NCBI GenBank assembly: GCA_965213845.1
Contig: CBDCAI010000004.1
Coordinates: 186,001 to 250,000, forward strand
Length of the DNA: 64,000 bases
From: JBBROS01 sp965213845
GTDB taxonomy: Bacteria > Pseudomonadota > Alphaproteobacteria > Acetobacterales > Acetobacteraceae
Reading direction: 5' to 3'
This document shows, piece by piece, positions 9,667 to 18,462 of the stretch. The notes beneath the pieces were generated by a model. That model did not search any database. It worked only from the letters and a program-made list of their open reading frames with translations, and was not told the DNA's origin. Every line of letters begins with the position of its first letter. Within the stretch, counting starts at the first letter, position 1. Both the position numbers and the translations under genes were made by a program.

Positions 9667-10428
9667 TCAGTAGGTCGCCCGGCCCCCCGTCACGTCGAAC
9701 ACCGCCCCCGTGCTGAACGAGCAGTCTTCCGTCGCCAGCCAGCACGCCAGCGCCGCGATCTCCTCCACCTGCACGAACCGCCCCATCGGGATCTTGGAGA
9801 GCATGTACTCGATCTGCGACGGGCTCATCTGCGCGAAGATGTCGGTCTTGGCCGCGGCCGGGGTCACGCAGTTCACCAGCACCCCCTTCTCCGCCAGCTC
9901 CTTGCCCAGCGACTTCGTCAGCGCGATCAGTCCGGCCTTGCTGGCGCTGTAATGGCTCGCATTCGGGTTGCCCTCCTTGCCCGCAACGCTCGCGATGTTC
10001 ACGATCCGCCCATAGCCCCGCTCGAGCATCAGGGGGATGACCGCCGAGCACGTCAGCATCGGCGCCACCAGGTTCACCTCCAGCACCCGCCGCCACTCCG
10101 CGACCGGCAGCGCCCAGGTCGGCGCGTTGCCGCCCGTGATGCCGGCATTGTTCACCAGAACGTCGATGCCCCCGTGCTGCCTGGCGGTCGCCGCCGCCGC
10201 CGCCCGCACCGCCGCCTCGTCCGTCAGGTCCACCGTGTGGGTGCTGACCTGTCCCGACGCCGCCCAGGGTGCGGCCCAGGATGCGACCAGGCCCAGCGCC
10301 GCCGCATCCACGTCCCAGATCGCGACGACAGCGCCCGACGCCAGCATCCGCTCCGCGATCGCCCGCCCGATGCCGCGCGCGCCCCCGGTCACGACCGCCA
10401 CGCGGCCGTTCATATCCAGCTGGTTCAT
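9667..10428 (-). CDS. SDR-family oxidoreductase
   Basis: 253 residues starting at the ATG that follows GGGAGGCG. Motifs: TGGARGIG, NNAG, a catalytic Ser in ASVAG and YSASK, with IWDVD before the NAD-specific Asp. The C terminus (STGAVFDVTGGRATY) is typical of 3-oxoacyl-ACP-reductase-like or polyol dehydrogenases. It converges on the preceding SDR operon with an 18-bp gap. Substrate unknown. Confidence 0.85.
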   Translation of the reverse strand: MNQLDMNGRVAVVTGGARGIGRAIAERMLASGAVVAIWDVDAAALGLVASWAAPWAASGQVSTHTVDLTDEAAVRAAAAATARQHGGIDVLVNNAGITGGNAPTWALPVAEWRRVLEVNLVAPMLTCSAVIPLMLERGYGRIVNIASVAGKEGNPNASHYSASKAGLIALTKSLGKELAEKGVLVNCVTPAAAKTDIFAQMSPSQIEYMLSKIPMGRFVQVEEIAALACWLATEDCSFSTGAVFDVTGGRATY

Positions 10429-10487
10429 GCATCGCCTCCCGTTTCGTCCACTATGCACCGGCCGGCGCCAGGGCGGCAGAGGGCACC

Positions 10488-12383
10488 TTACCCCGGATGG
10501 AAGTGCGCATAGATGCGCCGCGCCGTCTCCCGGTTGATCCCGGGCGCCGCCTCCAGGTCCGAAAGCCCCGCCTGCTTCACGCCCCGCGCGCTGCCGAAAT
10601 GGTTCAGCAGCGCCCGCTTGCGCGCCGAGCCCACTCCCGGCACCTCATCCAGCTCGCTGGTCACCAGGCCCTTGCTGCGGCCCGCCCGGTGCGTCGTGAT
10701 GGCGAAGCGGTGCGTCTCGTCGCGGACGCGCTGCAGGTAGTACAGCACCGGGTCGCGCGGCGGCAGCTGGAACGGCGCCCGCCCGTCCATGTGGAACCAC
10801 TCCCGCCCGGCATCGCGGTCCGGCCCCTTGGCGATCGCCACCACCGGGATCTGGTGCAGCCCCATGTCCTGCATGATTCCCCGCACCGCGCCCAGCTGCC
10901 CCGCCCCGCCGTCGATCAGCAGCAGGTCGGGCAGCGCCGACGCCGCGGGCCCCCCCGCATCGCTCGCCACCTGCTCCTTCAGCGCCCGCCCGAACCGCCG
11001 CTCCAGCACCTCGCGCATCATCGCGAAGTCGTCGCCGGGCGCGATCGGCCCGCGGATCGAGTATTTGCGGTAGCCGTTCTTCTGGAACCCCTCCGGCCCC
11101 GTCACCACCATCACGCCATAGGCGTTGGTCCCCATGATGTGGCTGTTGTCGTAGCACTCGATCCGCTCCGGAACGCCCGGCAGCCCGAACAGCTGCGCCG
11201 TCGCCTCCAGCAGCTTCGCCTGGCCCGCCGTCTCCGCCATGCGGCGCTCCAGCGCCTCCCGCGCATTCGTCTCGGCATGCAGCACCACGGCCCGCTTCTC
11301 GCCCCGTGACGGCACAGCAAGCTCCACCCGGCGCTTGGCCCGAAGCCCCAGCGCCTCGGCGATCAGCTCCTGCTCCGGCACGGCCCCGTTCAGCAGGATC
11401 ACCGGCGGCGGCGGCTTGTCGTCGTAGAACTGCGCCAGGAACGCCGCCAGCACCACATCCGTCTCGGCGTCGCGCGCATGGGTCGGGAAAAAGGCGCGGT
11501 TGCCGTTGTTGCGGCCGCCGCGGATGAAGAACACCTGCACGCACGTCTGGCCGCCGATCTGGTGCGCGGCGATCACGTCCGCGTCCGACAGGCTCGCCGG
11601 GTTGATGATCGCCGTGCCCTGCACGTGCGTCAGGCCGCGGATGCGGTCCCGCACCGCCGCCGCCCGCTCGAACTCCAGGCTTTCGGCCGCCCGCTCCATC
11701 TCGGCCGCCAGCTCCTGCTGCACCGTGTTCGCCTTGCCCGACAGGAACGCCCGGGCCTGGTCCACCAGGTGCCCGTACGCCTCGGGCGTCACCCGTCCCA
11801 CGCAAGGGGCGCTGCACCGCTTGATCTGGAACAGCAGGCACGGCCGGCTGCGGTTGGCGAACACCGTGTCCTGGCAGGACCGCAGCAGGAACACCCGCTG
11901 CATCGCGGTCACCGTCTGGTTCACCGCCCAGGCCGAGGCGAACGGCCCGTAATAGCTGCCCTTACGCGACCGCGCGCCCCGGTGCTTCGTGATCTGCGGA
12001 TAGGCATGGTCCTCGGTCAGCATCAGCCACGGGTAGCTCTTGTCGTCCCGCAGCACGATGTTGAACCGCGGCTTCAGCCGCTTGATGAGGTTCGCCTCCA
12101 GCAGCAGCGCCTCGGCCTCGGTATGCGTCGTCACGATCTCCATCGCGACCGTCTCCGACACCATCCGCCGCAGCCGCTCCGGCAGCCGCGACACCTGCGT
12201 GTAGCTGACCACCCGCTTCTTCAGGCTGCGGGCCTTGCCGACGTACAGCGCCTCGCCCCGGCCATCCAGCATCCGATACACGCCGGGGCTCAGCGGCATG
12301 GTGGCCAGCGCCCGCTCGATCGCGGCGACGCCGGTGCCGAGCGACGGCGCCGCGCGAGCAGGGTCAGGATCAGCTTCGGTCAT
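10488..12383 (-). CDS. uvrC: excinuclease ABC subunit C
   Basis: 631 residues. It makes the dual incisions in nucleotide-excision repair. Domains in order: GIY-YIG nuclease (PGVYRMLDGRGEALYVGKA, about residues 30-110), Cys-containing linker (CLLFQIKRCSAPCVG), UVR helix pair binding UvrB (about 215-250), RNase H-like nuclease (CYDNSHIMG and LLLIDGGAGQLGA, about 400-560) and a C-terminal tandem helix-hairpin-helix (VPGVGSARKRALLNHFGS, then LEAAPGIN). Full length and intact. Confidence 0.96.
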   Translation of the reverse strand: MTEADPDPARAAPSLGTGVAAIERALATMPLSPGVYRMLDGRGEALYVGKARSLKKRVVSYTQVSRLPERLRRMVSETVAMEIVTTHTEAEALLLEANLIKRLKPRFNIVLRDDKSYPWLMLTEDHAYPQITKHRGARSRKGSYYGPFASAWAVNQTVTAMQRVFLLRSCQDTVFANRSRPCLLFQIKRCSAPCVGRVTPEAYGHLVDQARAFLSGKANTVQQELAAEMERAAESLEFERAAAVRDRIRGLTHVQGTAIINPASLSDADVIAAHQIGGQTCVQVFFIRGGRNNGNRAFFPTHARDAETDVVLAAFLAQFYDDKPPPPVILLNGAVPEQELIAEALGLRAKRRVELAVPSRGEKRAVVLHAETNAREALERRMAETAGQAKLLEATAQLFGLPGVPERIECYDNSHIMGTNAYGVMVVTGPEGFQKNGYRKYSIRGPIAPGDDFAMMREVLERRFGRALKEQVASDAGGPAASALPDLLLIDGGAGQLGAVRGIMQDMGLHQIPVVAIAKGPDRDAGREWFHMDGRAPFQLPPRDPVLYYLQRVRDETHRFAITTHRAGRSKGLVTSELDEVPGVGSARKRALLNHFGSARGVKQAGLSDLEAAPGINRETARRIYAHFHPG

Positions 12384-12475
12384 CGGGCACTGCTTAGGCC
12401 CTGCACCGCCCCGCCCTCAACCCCCGAATGCATCGCCGCACCCCGGGCGACGCTTCGAAAAGCATCCCCGGAACC

Positions 12476-12496
12476 TGTGGACAACCTTGTGGACAA
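12476..12496. promoter_or_regulatory. two DnaA-box-like 9-mers
   Basis: TGTGGACAA occurs twice, 12 bp apart, in the 274-bp gap between uvrC and folB. Each differs by one base from the DnaA consensus TGTGGATAA. The rest of the gap holds an AT-richer stretch (about 12570-12620) and no gene I can support. Whether DnaA binds here, for example to regulate uvrC, is speculative. Confidence 0.3.
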
Positions 12497-12657
12497 TGCC
12501 CACGCCAACCCCCGGGAACCGCGTGGTTGCTGCCGTCCCCACGGTTTGCCTCCGAACCGGGCACCCCCTGACTAAGTCCCTGTACCTAATCGATTGTAGC
12601 CTAAGTCACTGATGGCGGGTTCAGCTGTGGCGCGCATCCCCCTGCAATGATGGCGAG

Positions 12658-13065
12658 TCAAGCGGCCCCGGTGGACGATCTGCATCGTTCCACCTCCACA
12701 CCCGCCGAATCCATGTCGGTGAATACGTCCAGCTTCTCCACCCGAACCCGCGCCGACAGCACCCGCGCATGGCCCAGGCAGGCCGCCGCAATCTGCTCCG
12801 CCAGCGTCTCGGCCAACTTTACATGCCCGGCCGCCACCAGATCCCGCACCGCCTCCGCGATCTTGGCGTAGTTCACGACGCGGTCCATGCGGTCCACCCC
12901 GACGCCGGTCGCCGGGTCGACCGTCTCGGCCACGCCCAGGTCCACGTTCACGCGGATCCGCTGGCTGACGCCGTGTTCGGCCTTCTCCACCCCGATCGAC
13001 GCCAGCAGCACCATGTCGCGCAGAAAGACGTGGCATACCCCCGCCCGTGCGATCCCGCCCGTCAT
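12658..13065 (-). CDS. folB: dihydroneopterin aldolase
   Basis: 135 residues. FolB cleaves 7,8-dihydroneopterin to 6-hydroxymethyl-dihydropterin in folate synthesis. Family features: VFLRDMVLLASIGVEKAEHGVSQRIRVNVDL near the N terminus (conserved IGV..E), VVNYAKIAEAV in the middle and the C-terminal VRVEKLDVF segment with the conserved Lys. The ATG overlaps the upstream SDR stop (ATGA), and that partner looks like a pteridine reductase, which supports a shared pterin role. Confidence 0.87.
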   Translation of the reverse strand: MTGGIARAGVCHVFLRDMVLLASIGVEKAEHGVSQRIRVNVDLGVAETVDPATGVGVDRMDRVVNYAKIAEAVRDLVAAGHVKLAETLAEQIAAACLGHARVLSARVRVEKLDVFTDMDSAGVEVERCRSSTGAA

Positions 13066-13877
13066 TCCTCCATCTCCGAATCCCCCGCGGGCCCGCCCGC
13101 GTGTCCCGCCCGCGCCGGCGACCATTGCAGGTGCTGCCCGCCATCCAGCGCCAGCATCTGTCCCGTGACCGACGGCAGCGACAGCAGCATCAGCACCGCC
13201 TGCGCAACCTCCCCCGGCGAGGTCCCCCGCGCCAGCGGGACGGACGCGCATTGCCGCGCGAACTGCGCCTCGGACTGGCGGGGGCTGGGCAAGGCCGGGC
13301 CAGGGCCCACCGCATTCACCCGGACCCGCGGCGCCAGGGCCAGCGCCATCTGCTGCGTCAGCGCCCACAGCGCCGCCTTGGATACGGTGTACGACACGAA
13401 GTGCGGGGTCAGCGACCAAACCCGCTGATCGATCAGGTTGACCACGGCGCCCTCCGCATCCGCCGGCAGCGCCTGCGCCATCGCCTGCATCAGCACGAAC
13501 GGCGCCCGCAGGTTCGGCTCCAGGTGCATGTCCCAGCTCTGCCGGCTCGCATCGTCCCACTCGTCCCGCTCGAACACGCTGGCGTTGTTCACCAGAACGC
13601 CGACCGGTCCCAGCGCCGCCGCCGCGTTCGGCACCAGCGCCCGCACCTCCGCCTCCCGTGACAAATCAGCCTGCAGCACCGTCGCCCGGCCCCCGCGCGC
13701 CCGGATGCCGTCGGCCACCGCCTCCGCCTCCGCCAGGCTGCCCCGGCAATGCAGCGCCACCGCGAACCCGGCCGCCGCCAGCGCCTCCGCGATCGCGCGC
13801 CCCAGCCGCCGCCCCCCACCGGTGACGAGCGCCACGCGGGGCAGGGATGGGGATGCGGACAGGATCATGCCCGTCAT
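13062..13877 (-). CDS. SDR with pteridine-reductase-like motif (FolM-type)
   Basis: About 271 residues. The cofactor loop is TGGGRRLGRAIA, fitting the TGxxxRxG signature that separates pteridine reductases (PTR1, FolM) from ordinary SDRs. Other motifs are NNAS and YTVSK. With the coupled folB this suggests dihydropteridine or dihydromonapterin reduction. The start is uncertain: the chosen ATG sits only 3 bases after GGAGGGG, with a second ATG 6 bases on and a TTG upstream. The C-terminal 25 residues are low-complexity Gly/Ala/Pro. Confidence 0.78.
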   Translation of the reverse strand: MTGMILSASPSLPRVALVTGGGRRLGRAIAEALAAAGFAVALHCRGSLAEAEAVADGIRARGGRATVLQADLSREAEVRALVPNAAAALGPVGVLVNNASVFERDEWDDASRQSWDMHLEPNLRAPFVLMQAMAQALPADAEGAVVNLIDQRVWSLTPHFVSYTVSKAALWALTQQMALALAPRVRVNAVGPGPALPSPRQSEAQFARQCASVPLARGTSPGEVAQAVLMLLSLPSVTGQMLALDGGQHLQWSPARAGHAGGPAGDSEMEE

Positions 13878-14008
13878 ATTCCCCTCCAACGCCGCATAGT
13901 CCAGGGCCGGGCCGACATGGCCGGAAGCAAGGCATTGTTTCGTTGCAATATTTCTCCCTGGGTTAACAACGCAGATGCCATTCTGCCGCCTGCAACAAGG
14001 AGCAACCC

Positions 14009-14338
14009 ATGGTCATTCGCCTTCTACTCGCCGCCAGCATCCTCGGCCTCGCCGGCTGCGCCGTCCCCCCGGTCCGCGCAGAGTCCCTCGCCGAACGCCT
14101 CGTGGCCGACGAGCAGCGCATCGCGGAAGGCGCCCGCCTCGGCCAGTTCACCCCGCACGAATACAACGAGCTGCAATCCCGCCACGCCGCCATCGAAGGC
14201 ACCCGCCGCGAACAGATCGCCGCCGGCGGTGGCCGCTTCGCCCCCGGCCAGTACGAACAACTCATCGGCCGCGAAGAAGCCCTCTCGCGCACCATCTTCC
14301 AATATCGCCACAACGACGCCACGCCCACCGCCCACTGA
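14009..14338 (+). CDS. small lipoprotein of unknown function
   Basis: 109 residues. A signal peptide ends in a lipobox (LGLAGC, Cys 16), so lipid anchoring is predicted. The mature part is mostly helical with charged heptad-like spacing (LAERLVADEQRIAEGARLGQ) and two similar segments, QFTPHEYNELQSRHAAIEG and RFAPGQYEQLIGREEALS, a likely internal duplication of about 45 residues. ATG follows AAGGAG. No known family is recognised. Confidence 0.75.
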   Translation: MVIRLLLAASILGLAGCAVPPVRAESLAERLVADEQRIAEGARLGQFTPHEYNELQSRHAAIEGTRREQIAAGGGRFAPGQYEQLIGREEALSRTIFQYRHNDATPTAH

Positions 14339-14483
14339 GCCTCGAGAAACCACCGCCCGCCCTCAACCAAGCCAGCACCCTGCCGTCATGTGCCTCGGCG
14401 CAGCGCGGCCGGGCCGCTGGCCTGGGACAGGCATCGTGCAACGACCGGCGGCCCTGATGCAGATCACTGAAGCTGGTCCAGGA

Positions 14484-14557
14484 TGCGCCCGGCAGGACTC
14501 GAACCTGCGACCAAACCGTTATGAGCGGCCCGCTCTAACCAACTGAGCTACAGGCGC
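14484..14557 (-). tRNA. tRNA with CAU anticodon (elongator Met, or Ile2 if lysidine-modified)
   Basis: A 74-nt cloverleaf reads on the minus strand: acceptor GCGCCTG/CGGGCGC, D-arm GCTC-AGTTGGTTA-GAGC, anticodon stem GGCCG/CGGTT with loop CTCATAA (anticodon CAT), variable loop TGGTC, T-arm GCAGG-TTCGAGT-CCTGC and discriminator A. CCA is not encoded (TCC follows). The acceptor begins with a paired G-C, which excludes an initiator-type C-A mismatch. Met-elongator versus Ile2 cannot be settled by eye. Confidence 0.93.
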
Positions 14558-14645
14558 CCGGGGGCAGGCTTCGGCACCCTCATTTGGCACGGGCGCGCCT
14601 GCACCGTATACCCCCCGCCCACTGCAACGGCATCAGGACCACATC

Positions 14646-15170
14646 ATGGACGTCGCCAAGCTCTCCCCCGGGAAGGACGTGCCGCACGACATCAACGTCG
14701 TCATCGAGATCCCCCAGGGCTCCCAGGTCAAATACGAGATCGACAAGGAAAGCGGCGCCATCTTCGTCGACCGCTTCCTCTTCACCCCCATGGCCTACCC
14801 CGCCGCATACGGCTTCATCCCCGGAACCCTCGCCGCCGACGGCGACCCGGCCGACGCCCTCGTGCTCGCCCCCGCCCCCATCGTCCCCGGTGCCGTCATC
14901 CGCGCCCGGCCCATCGGCATGCTGCAGATGGAAGACGAGAGCGGCCAGGACGAGAAGATCATCTGCGTCCCGCACGACAAGATCCACACCCTCTACAAGG
15001 ACGTCCACGCCATCGAGGACCTGCCGAAGATCCTGCGCGACTCGATCGAGCACTTCTTCACCCGCTACAAGGACCTCGAGCCCGGCAAATGGGTGAAGGT
15101 CACCGGCTGGGCCAGCAAGGAAGCCGCCGAGAAGGTGATCCTGGAATCCCTCCAAGCCGCAAAAGCGTAA
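14646..15170 (+). CDS. ppa: inorganic pyrophosphatase (family I)
   Basis: 174 residues, typical of soluble family I PPases. It hydrolyses PPi to two phosphates in the cytoplasm and pulls biosynthetic reactions forward. Conserved residues: VIEIPQGSQVKYEIDKESG (substrate Lys and Glu), FVDRFL, YPAAYGFIPGTLAADGDPADALVL (metal-binding Asp cluster D-x-D-P-x-D) and the later DKIHTLYKDVHAIEDLP. A strong hairpin follows the stop. Confidence 0.95.
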   Translation: MDVAKLSPGKDVPHDINVVIEIPQGSQVKYEIDKESGAIFVDRFLFTPMAYPAAYGFIPGTLAADGDPADALVLAPAPIVPGAVIRARPIGMLQMEDESGQDEKIICVPHDKIHTLYKDVHAIEDLPKILRDSIEHFFTRYKDLEPGKWVKVTGWASKEAAEKVILESLQAAKA

Positions 15171-15178
15171 CGCAGAAC

Positions 15179-15207
15179 GGCCCCCCTCCCGTCCAGGGAG
15201 GGGGGCC
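15179..15207. terminator. bidirectional hairpin between ppa and hemY
   Basis: Perfect 12-bp inverted repeat GGCCCCCCTCCC / GGGAGGGGGGCC with a GTCCA loop, sitting between convergent genes. It has no U-tract on either side, so it would act as an intrinsic-like or processing barrier rather than a canonical terminator. Confidence 0.7.
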
Positions 15208-15215
15208 CGCCCCGG

Positions 15216-16529
15216 CTATCCCAGCCCTTCGATCACCGCCGGCGCCGCGATCCGTGCCGGGGCCACCTGCTCCGCCCCGCCCGCCGTCCAGCCGATCTTG
15301 CCCGGCACCCCGCACGCCTCGCACACCGGGTGCCAGGCCTGGTGCAGCGTGCCGCAGTTGCCACAGCGCCAGGCCGGCGCCGGCAACGCCCCTGCGATGT
15401 GCCGCAACGCCTCCTGCGAGGCCGCCGCGTCCCCATCGGCCTCGGCGATGTCCGCCATCAGCACCCACAGCCGCCGGTCGGCCAGTCCCGCGCCCCGCGC
15501 CGTCCCGGCATGCCGCGCCGCCTCGGCCGTCAACCCGGCCTCCAGCGATGTGCGCGCCAACAGCAGGGCGCTGTCCGGGTGCGCCGGGCTCGCCGTCACC
15601 AGCTCCCGCGCCGCGCGATGCCGGGCCAGCGGGTCGGTCAGGGTCTCCAGATACGTGTCGGCCACCTCCGGCTGCGGCAGCAACGACCACGACCGCCGCA
15701 GCACCTCCAGCGCCGGACGCTCCCGCCCGCCCGCCCGCAGCCGGCGCGCGTAGGCGATGGCCGCCGGGCCCAGGCTGGGTGCGGACTCGAAGGCCTGCTT
15801 GGCCTGGCGCAGCGCCGCGTTCGGGTCGGCCTCCTCGTCGGCCGCCGCCACGCCCAGGGCGGCCCGCACGTCCGGGTCGGCGCTCTGCCGCCGCGCCGGG
15901 CCCATCAGGCGTAGCGCCTCGCGATACTGCCCGGTCTGCAGCGCCATCCGCTGCCGCTCCTCCGTCAACCAGGCCGCACCCGGATGCGCCGCCTCGGCCT
16001 GCGCCGCCAGCTTGGCCGCCTCCGGCCAGTCCTCCCGCGCCACAGCCAGGCGCAGCAGCCCGCGCAGACCCAGCAGCTTGCCGTCGGTCCGGTCGGCCAG
16101 CAGCTGGAACACCGCCGCCGCCTCCGTGTCCCGCCCCGCCTGCCGCCCGGCCTGCGCCGCCAGCAGCAGGGTCAGCGGCGTGTCGCCCAGCAGGCGCCGG
16201 CTCCGCTCCGCCTCGCGCCGGGCCGCCCCGGCATCGTTCGCCGCCAGCGCCACCAGCGCCCGCGTCACCGCGGCATCGCCGCGCAGCCGGTTGCGGTCCC
16301 GCCGCCCGCGTCGCAGCACCCGCGGCAGCCGGATCGCCCCGGCCACCAGCCGCACGACCAGGTAGATGGCCAGGAACAGCAGGCCCAGCAGCGTCAACGC
16401 GACCGGCGTCGAGGTCTCGATCGTCGTGCCCGCGATCACGATCGCCACGCTGCCCGGCAACGCCGCCACCCACCACGCGAAGACGACGCACAGCGCCGCC
16501 AGCAGCGTGAAGCCCAGAACGGCGACCAT
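15216..16529 (-). CDS. hemY: HemY-type membrane TPR protein
   Basis: 437 residues. Two N-terminal transmembrane helices (about 2-25 and 40-65) with an RLPRVLRRGRRDRNRLRG basic stop segment are followed by tetratricopeptide-like helices. The C-terminal tail carries a zinc-ribbon-like CGNCG-x12-CEACG pair of motifs. The HemY N-terminal family sits with hemC/hemD in many proteobacteria, but its molecular role in haem synthesis is not established. The start overlaps the stop of the mitofilin-like gene by 1 bp. Confidence 0.83.
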   Translation of the reverse strand: MVAVLGFTLLAALCVVFAWWVAALPGSVAIVIAGTTIETSTPVALTLLGLLFLAIYLVVRLVAGAIRLPRVLRRGRRDRNRLRGDAAVTRALVALAANDAGAARREAERSRRLLGDTPLTLLLAAQAGRQAGRDTEAAAVFQLLADRTDGKLLGLRGLLRLAVAREDWPEAAKLAAQAEAAHPGAAWLTEERQRMALQTGQYREALRLMGPARRQSADPDVRAALGVAAADEEADPNAALRQAKQAFESAPSLGPAAIAYARRLRAGGRERPALEVLRRSWSLLPQPEVADTYLETLTDPLARHRAARELVTASPAHPDSALLLARTSLEAGLTAEAARHAGTARGAGLADRRLWVLMADIAEADGDAAASQEALRHIAGALPAPAWRCGNCGTLHQAWHPVCEACGVPGKIGWTAGGAEQVAPARIAAPAVIEGLG

Positions 16530-17749
16530 CAGCCGCGCTGCGCCAGGCTGCCGATGGCCGCCCTCGCGTCCAGCAAGGACTGCGCCTGCGCGACCCAGTC
16601 GGCCATCGCCGCCTTCGCCGGCCCGGCCAAGCCCTCCAGCGCCTTCACCGCCCCGGCCAGGTCACCCGCATCCAGCGCCTGCCGCGCATGCTGGATGAAG
16701 CCGGCGATCGGGTCGCCCAGCAGCACGTTGTCGCCTTGCCGAACCGTCACCGCCTGCTGCGCCCGGCTCCACATCCGGTTCAACAGCGGCTTGTCGTCCA
16801 TCAGCTGCGGCTGGCTGGCCGCATGTGCCGCCGTGGCCGCCGCATCGAACGACGACCGCAGCCCCGACTCGGTCGGCGGCGCCTCATGCGCGAACCGCGC
16901 CAATGCCGGCGGCGCCCCCGGCACGTCGCCCAGCCGCTGCCCGGCCGCAAGCGCCGCACCCATGGCCTGCAACTGCCCAGCCAGCTGCGCCCGCGCCATC
17001 ACCGCCGCCAGTCCGGCGCCCGTCTGCTTCGCCATAGCGTCTGTCTGCTTCGCCAAAGCGTCCGTCTGCTTCGCCAGCGCGTCCGTCTGTTTCGCCAAGG
17101 CGTCGGTCTGCTTGGCCTGGTCCGCAACCTGATCCAGCCGCCGCCCCAGCCCTGCCGTGTCGTCGGAGGCCTTGGCCGCCACAGCGTCCAGCCGCTGCGT
17201 CAGCGGCCCCAGATCGACCGGCGGCTTGCCCTCCTGCGCCACGAGACGCGCCTCGAGCGGCTTCAGGTCCACCGGTGGCGGGGCCGGCTTGGCCTCCAGC
17301 GCGCCGACCCGGTCTTCGAGCGGCTTCATGTCGACCGGCGCGGGCGCGGGCCGCGTCTCCAACGCGGCGATCCGGCCCTCGATCGGGCCCAGGTTCGCGA
17401 CCGGCGGGGGCGGCGCCGCGGGCCGGTTCTCCAGTGCGGCAAGCCTGCCCTCCAGCGGGCCCAGCGCTGCCCCGGGTGCCCCCACCTTCGCCTGCAACGC
17501 CGTCACCTGCGCCGACAGCGTCTCGATCTGCTGCCGCATGGTGTCCATGTAGGTCGCCTGCAGCACCGCCGACCGCGGCTGGTTCGGGTGTTTCCAGAGG
17601 TAGATCAAAGCCGAAGCCAGGATCACGAAGCCCACCAGATACAACACCGGCAGGGCGTCCAGCCGCTTCGGCGGAGGGGGTTCGATCCGCGCACGGCCGG
17701 AAAGGCCCGGCTCGGGGGCGGCGTCTTGGGTCGGGGTGTCGTCGGTCAT
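16529..17749 (-). CDS. mitofilin (Mic60)-like inner-membrane protein
   Basis: 406 residues: a Pro-rich cytoplasmic leader (1-30), one transmembrane helix (about 33-53, VLYLVGFVILASALIYLW), a long coiled coil (70-260) and an alpha-helical C-terminal domain. The coiled coil contains degenerate LGPLEGRLAALENRPA repeats and four perfect KQTDALA heptads encoded by a 21-bp DNA repeat. Alphaproteobacterial mitofilin homologues between hemD and hemY are considered ancestors of mitochondrial Mic60 and shape intracytoplasmic membranes. The ATG overlaps the hemD stop (ATGA). Confidence 0.82.
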   Translation of the reverse strand: MTDDTPTQDAAPEPGLSGRARIEPPPPKRLDALPVLYLVGFVILASALIYLWKHPNQPRSAVLQATYMDTMRQQIETLSAQVTALQAKVGAPGAALGPLEGRLAALENRPAAPPPPVANLGPIEGRIAALETRPAPAPVDMKPLEDRVGALEAKPAPPPVDLKPLEARLVAQEGKPPVDLGPLTQRLDAVAAKASDDTAGLGRRLDQVADQAKQTDALAKQTDALAKQTDALAKQTDAMAKQTGAGLAAVMARAQLAGQLQAMGAALAAGQRLGDVPGAPPALARFAHEAPPTESGLRSSFDAAATAAHAASQPQLMDDKPLLNRMWSRAQQAVTVRQGDNVLLGDPIAGFIQHARQALDAGDLAGAVKALEGLAGPAKAAMADWVAQAQSLLDARAAIGSLAQRG

Positions 17750-18462
17750 AGCAGCGCCAATACCTGCTCCAAAGTCGGCCCTACTGACACACGGACCCGC
17801 CGCCAGGGCAAGAGGGCGAGTGCCATTGCGGCCGGCTGCCCGATCGCCAGCGCCTCCACTCCCGCCAACGCCGGGTGCAGCGAAACCGGCAGCAGCCGGG
17901 CAAACGTCCGCGCCGTTTCCGCCGACAGGAACAGCCCCGCCCGCAGCCGCCCCGCCCGCAGCGACTCCGTCGCCACGCCCGGCAGCCGCGCCACCGGACG
18001 CGCCGCATAGCCCACCCGCCGCAGCACCCGGAACCCCGCCGACCGCAGGGCCGCCGCCGTGCCCTGGCCCACGCCTTCGCCGGTCACCAGCAGCAGTGCC
18101 GCCCCGGGCGGGCAGTGCCGGCACACCAGCGCCACCAGGTCCGTCGCGTCGCCCCCGGCGCTGTGCACCGGCCCGGCCCCGGCCGCCCGCACCCGCGCCG
18201 CCGTGGCATCCCCGACCGCGAACACCGGCAGGCCATGATCCCGCGGCAGGCACGCCACCGCGTTGCCGCTGCTCAGCACCACGCCCGAGACCCCTGCCGG
18301 CCAGTGCAGCGCCCGCGTGCCGACCCGCAGCAGCGGCGCGACCACGGGCTTGAACCCAAGCGCCCGAACCTGCGCCGCCGTCGCTGCCGCCTCCGCCTCC
18401 GGCCGGGTGATCAAAACCTCGTGCCGGGCCTCCTCGTCACACCCCGTCCTGCTCTTAGGCAA
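17746..18462 (-). CDS. hemD: uroporphyrinogen-III synthase
   Basis: 238 residues. HemD cyclises hydroxymethylbilane with inversion of ring D. The family is poorly conserved; here the cues are VLITRPEAEAAATAAQVRALGFKPVVAPLL at the N terminus, FAVGDATAARVRAAG mid-protein and FLSAETARTFARLL in domain 2, together with position directly after hemC (8-bp overlap). The start is the ATG inside the hemC 3' end. Confidence 0.85.
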   Translation of the reverse strand: MPKSRTGCDEEARHEVLITRPEAEAAATAAQVRALGFKPVVAPLLRVGTRALHWPAGVSGVVLSSGNAVACLPRDHGLPVFAVGDATAARVRAAGAGPVHSAGGDATDLVALVCRHCPPGAALLLVTGEGVGQGTAAALRSAGFRVLRRVGYAARPVARLPGVATESLRAGRLRAGLFLSAETARTFARLLPVSLHPALAGVEALAIGQPAAMALALLPWRRVRVSVGPTLEQVLALL

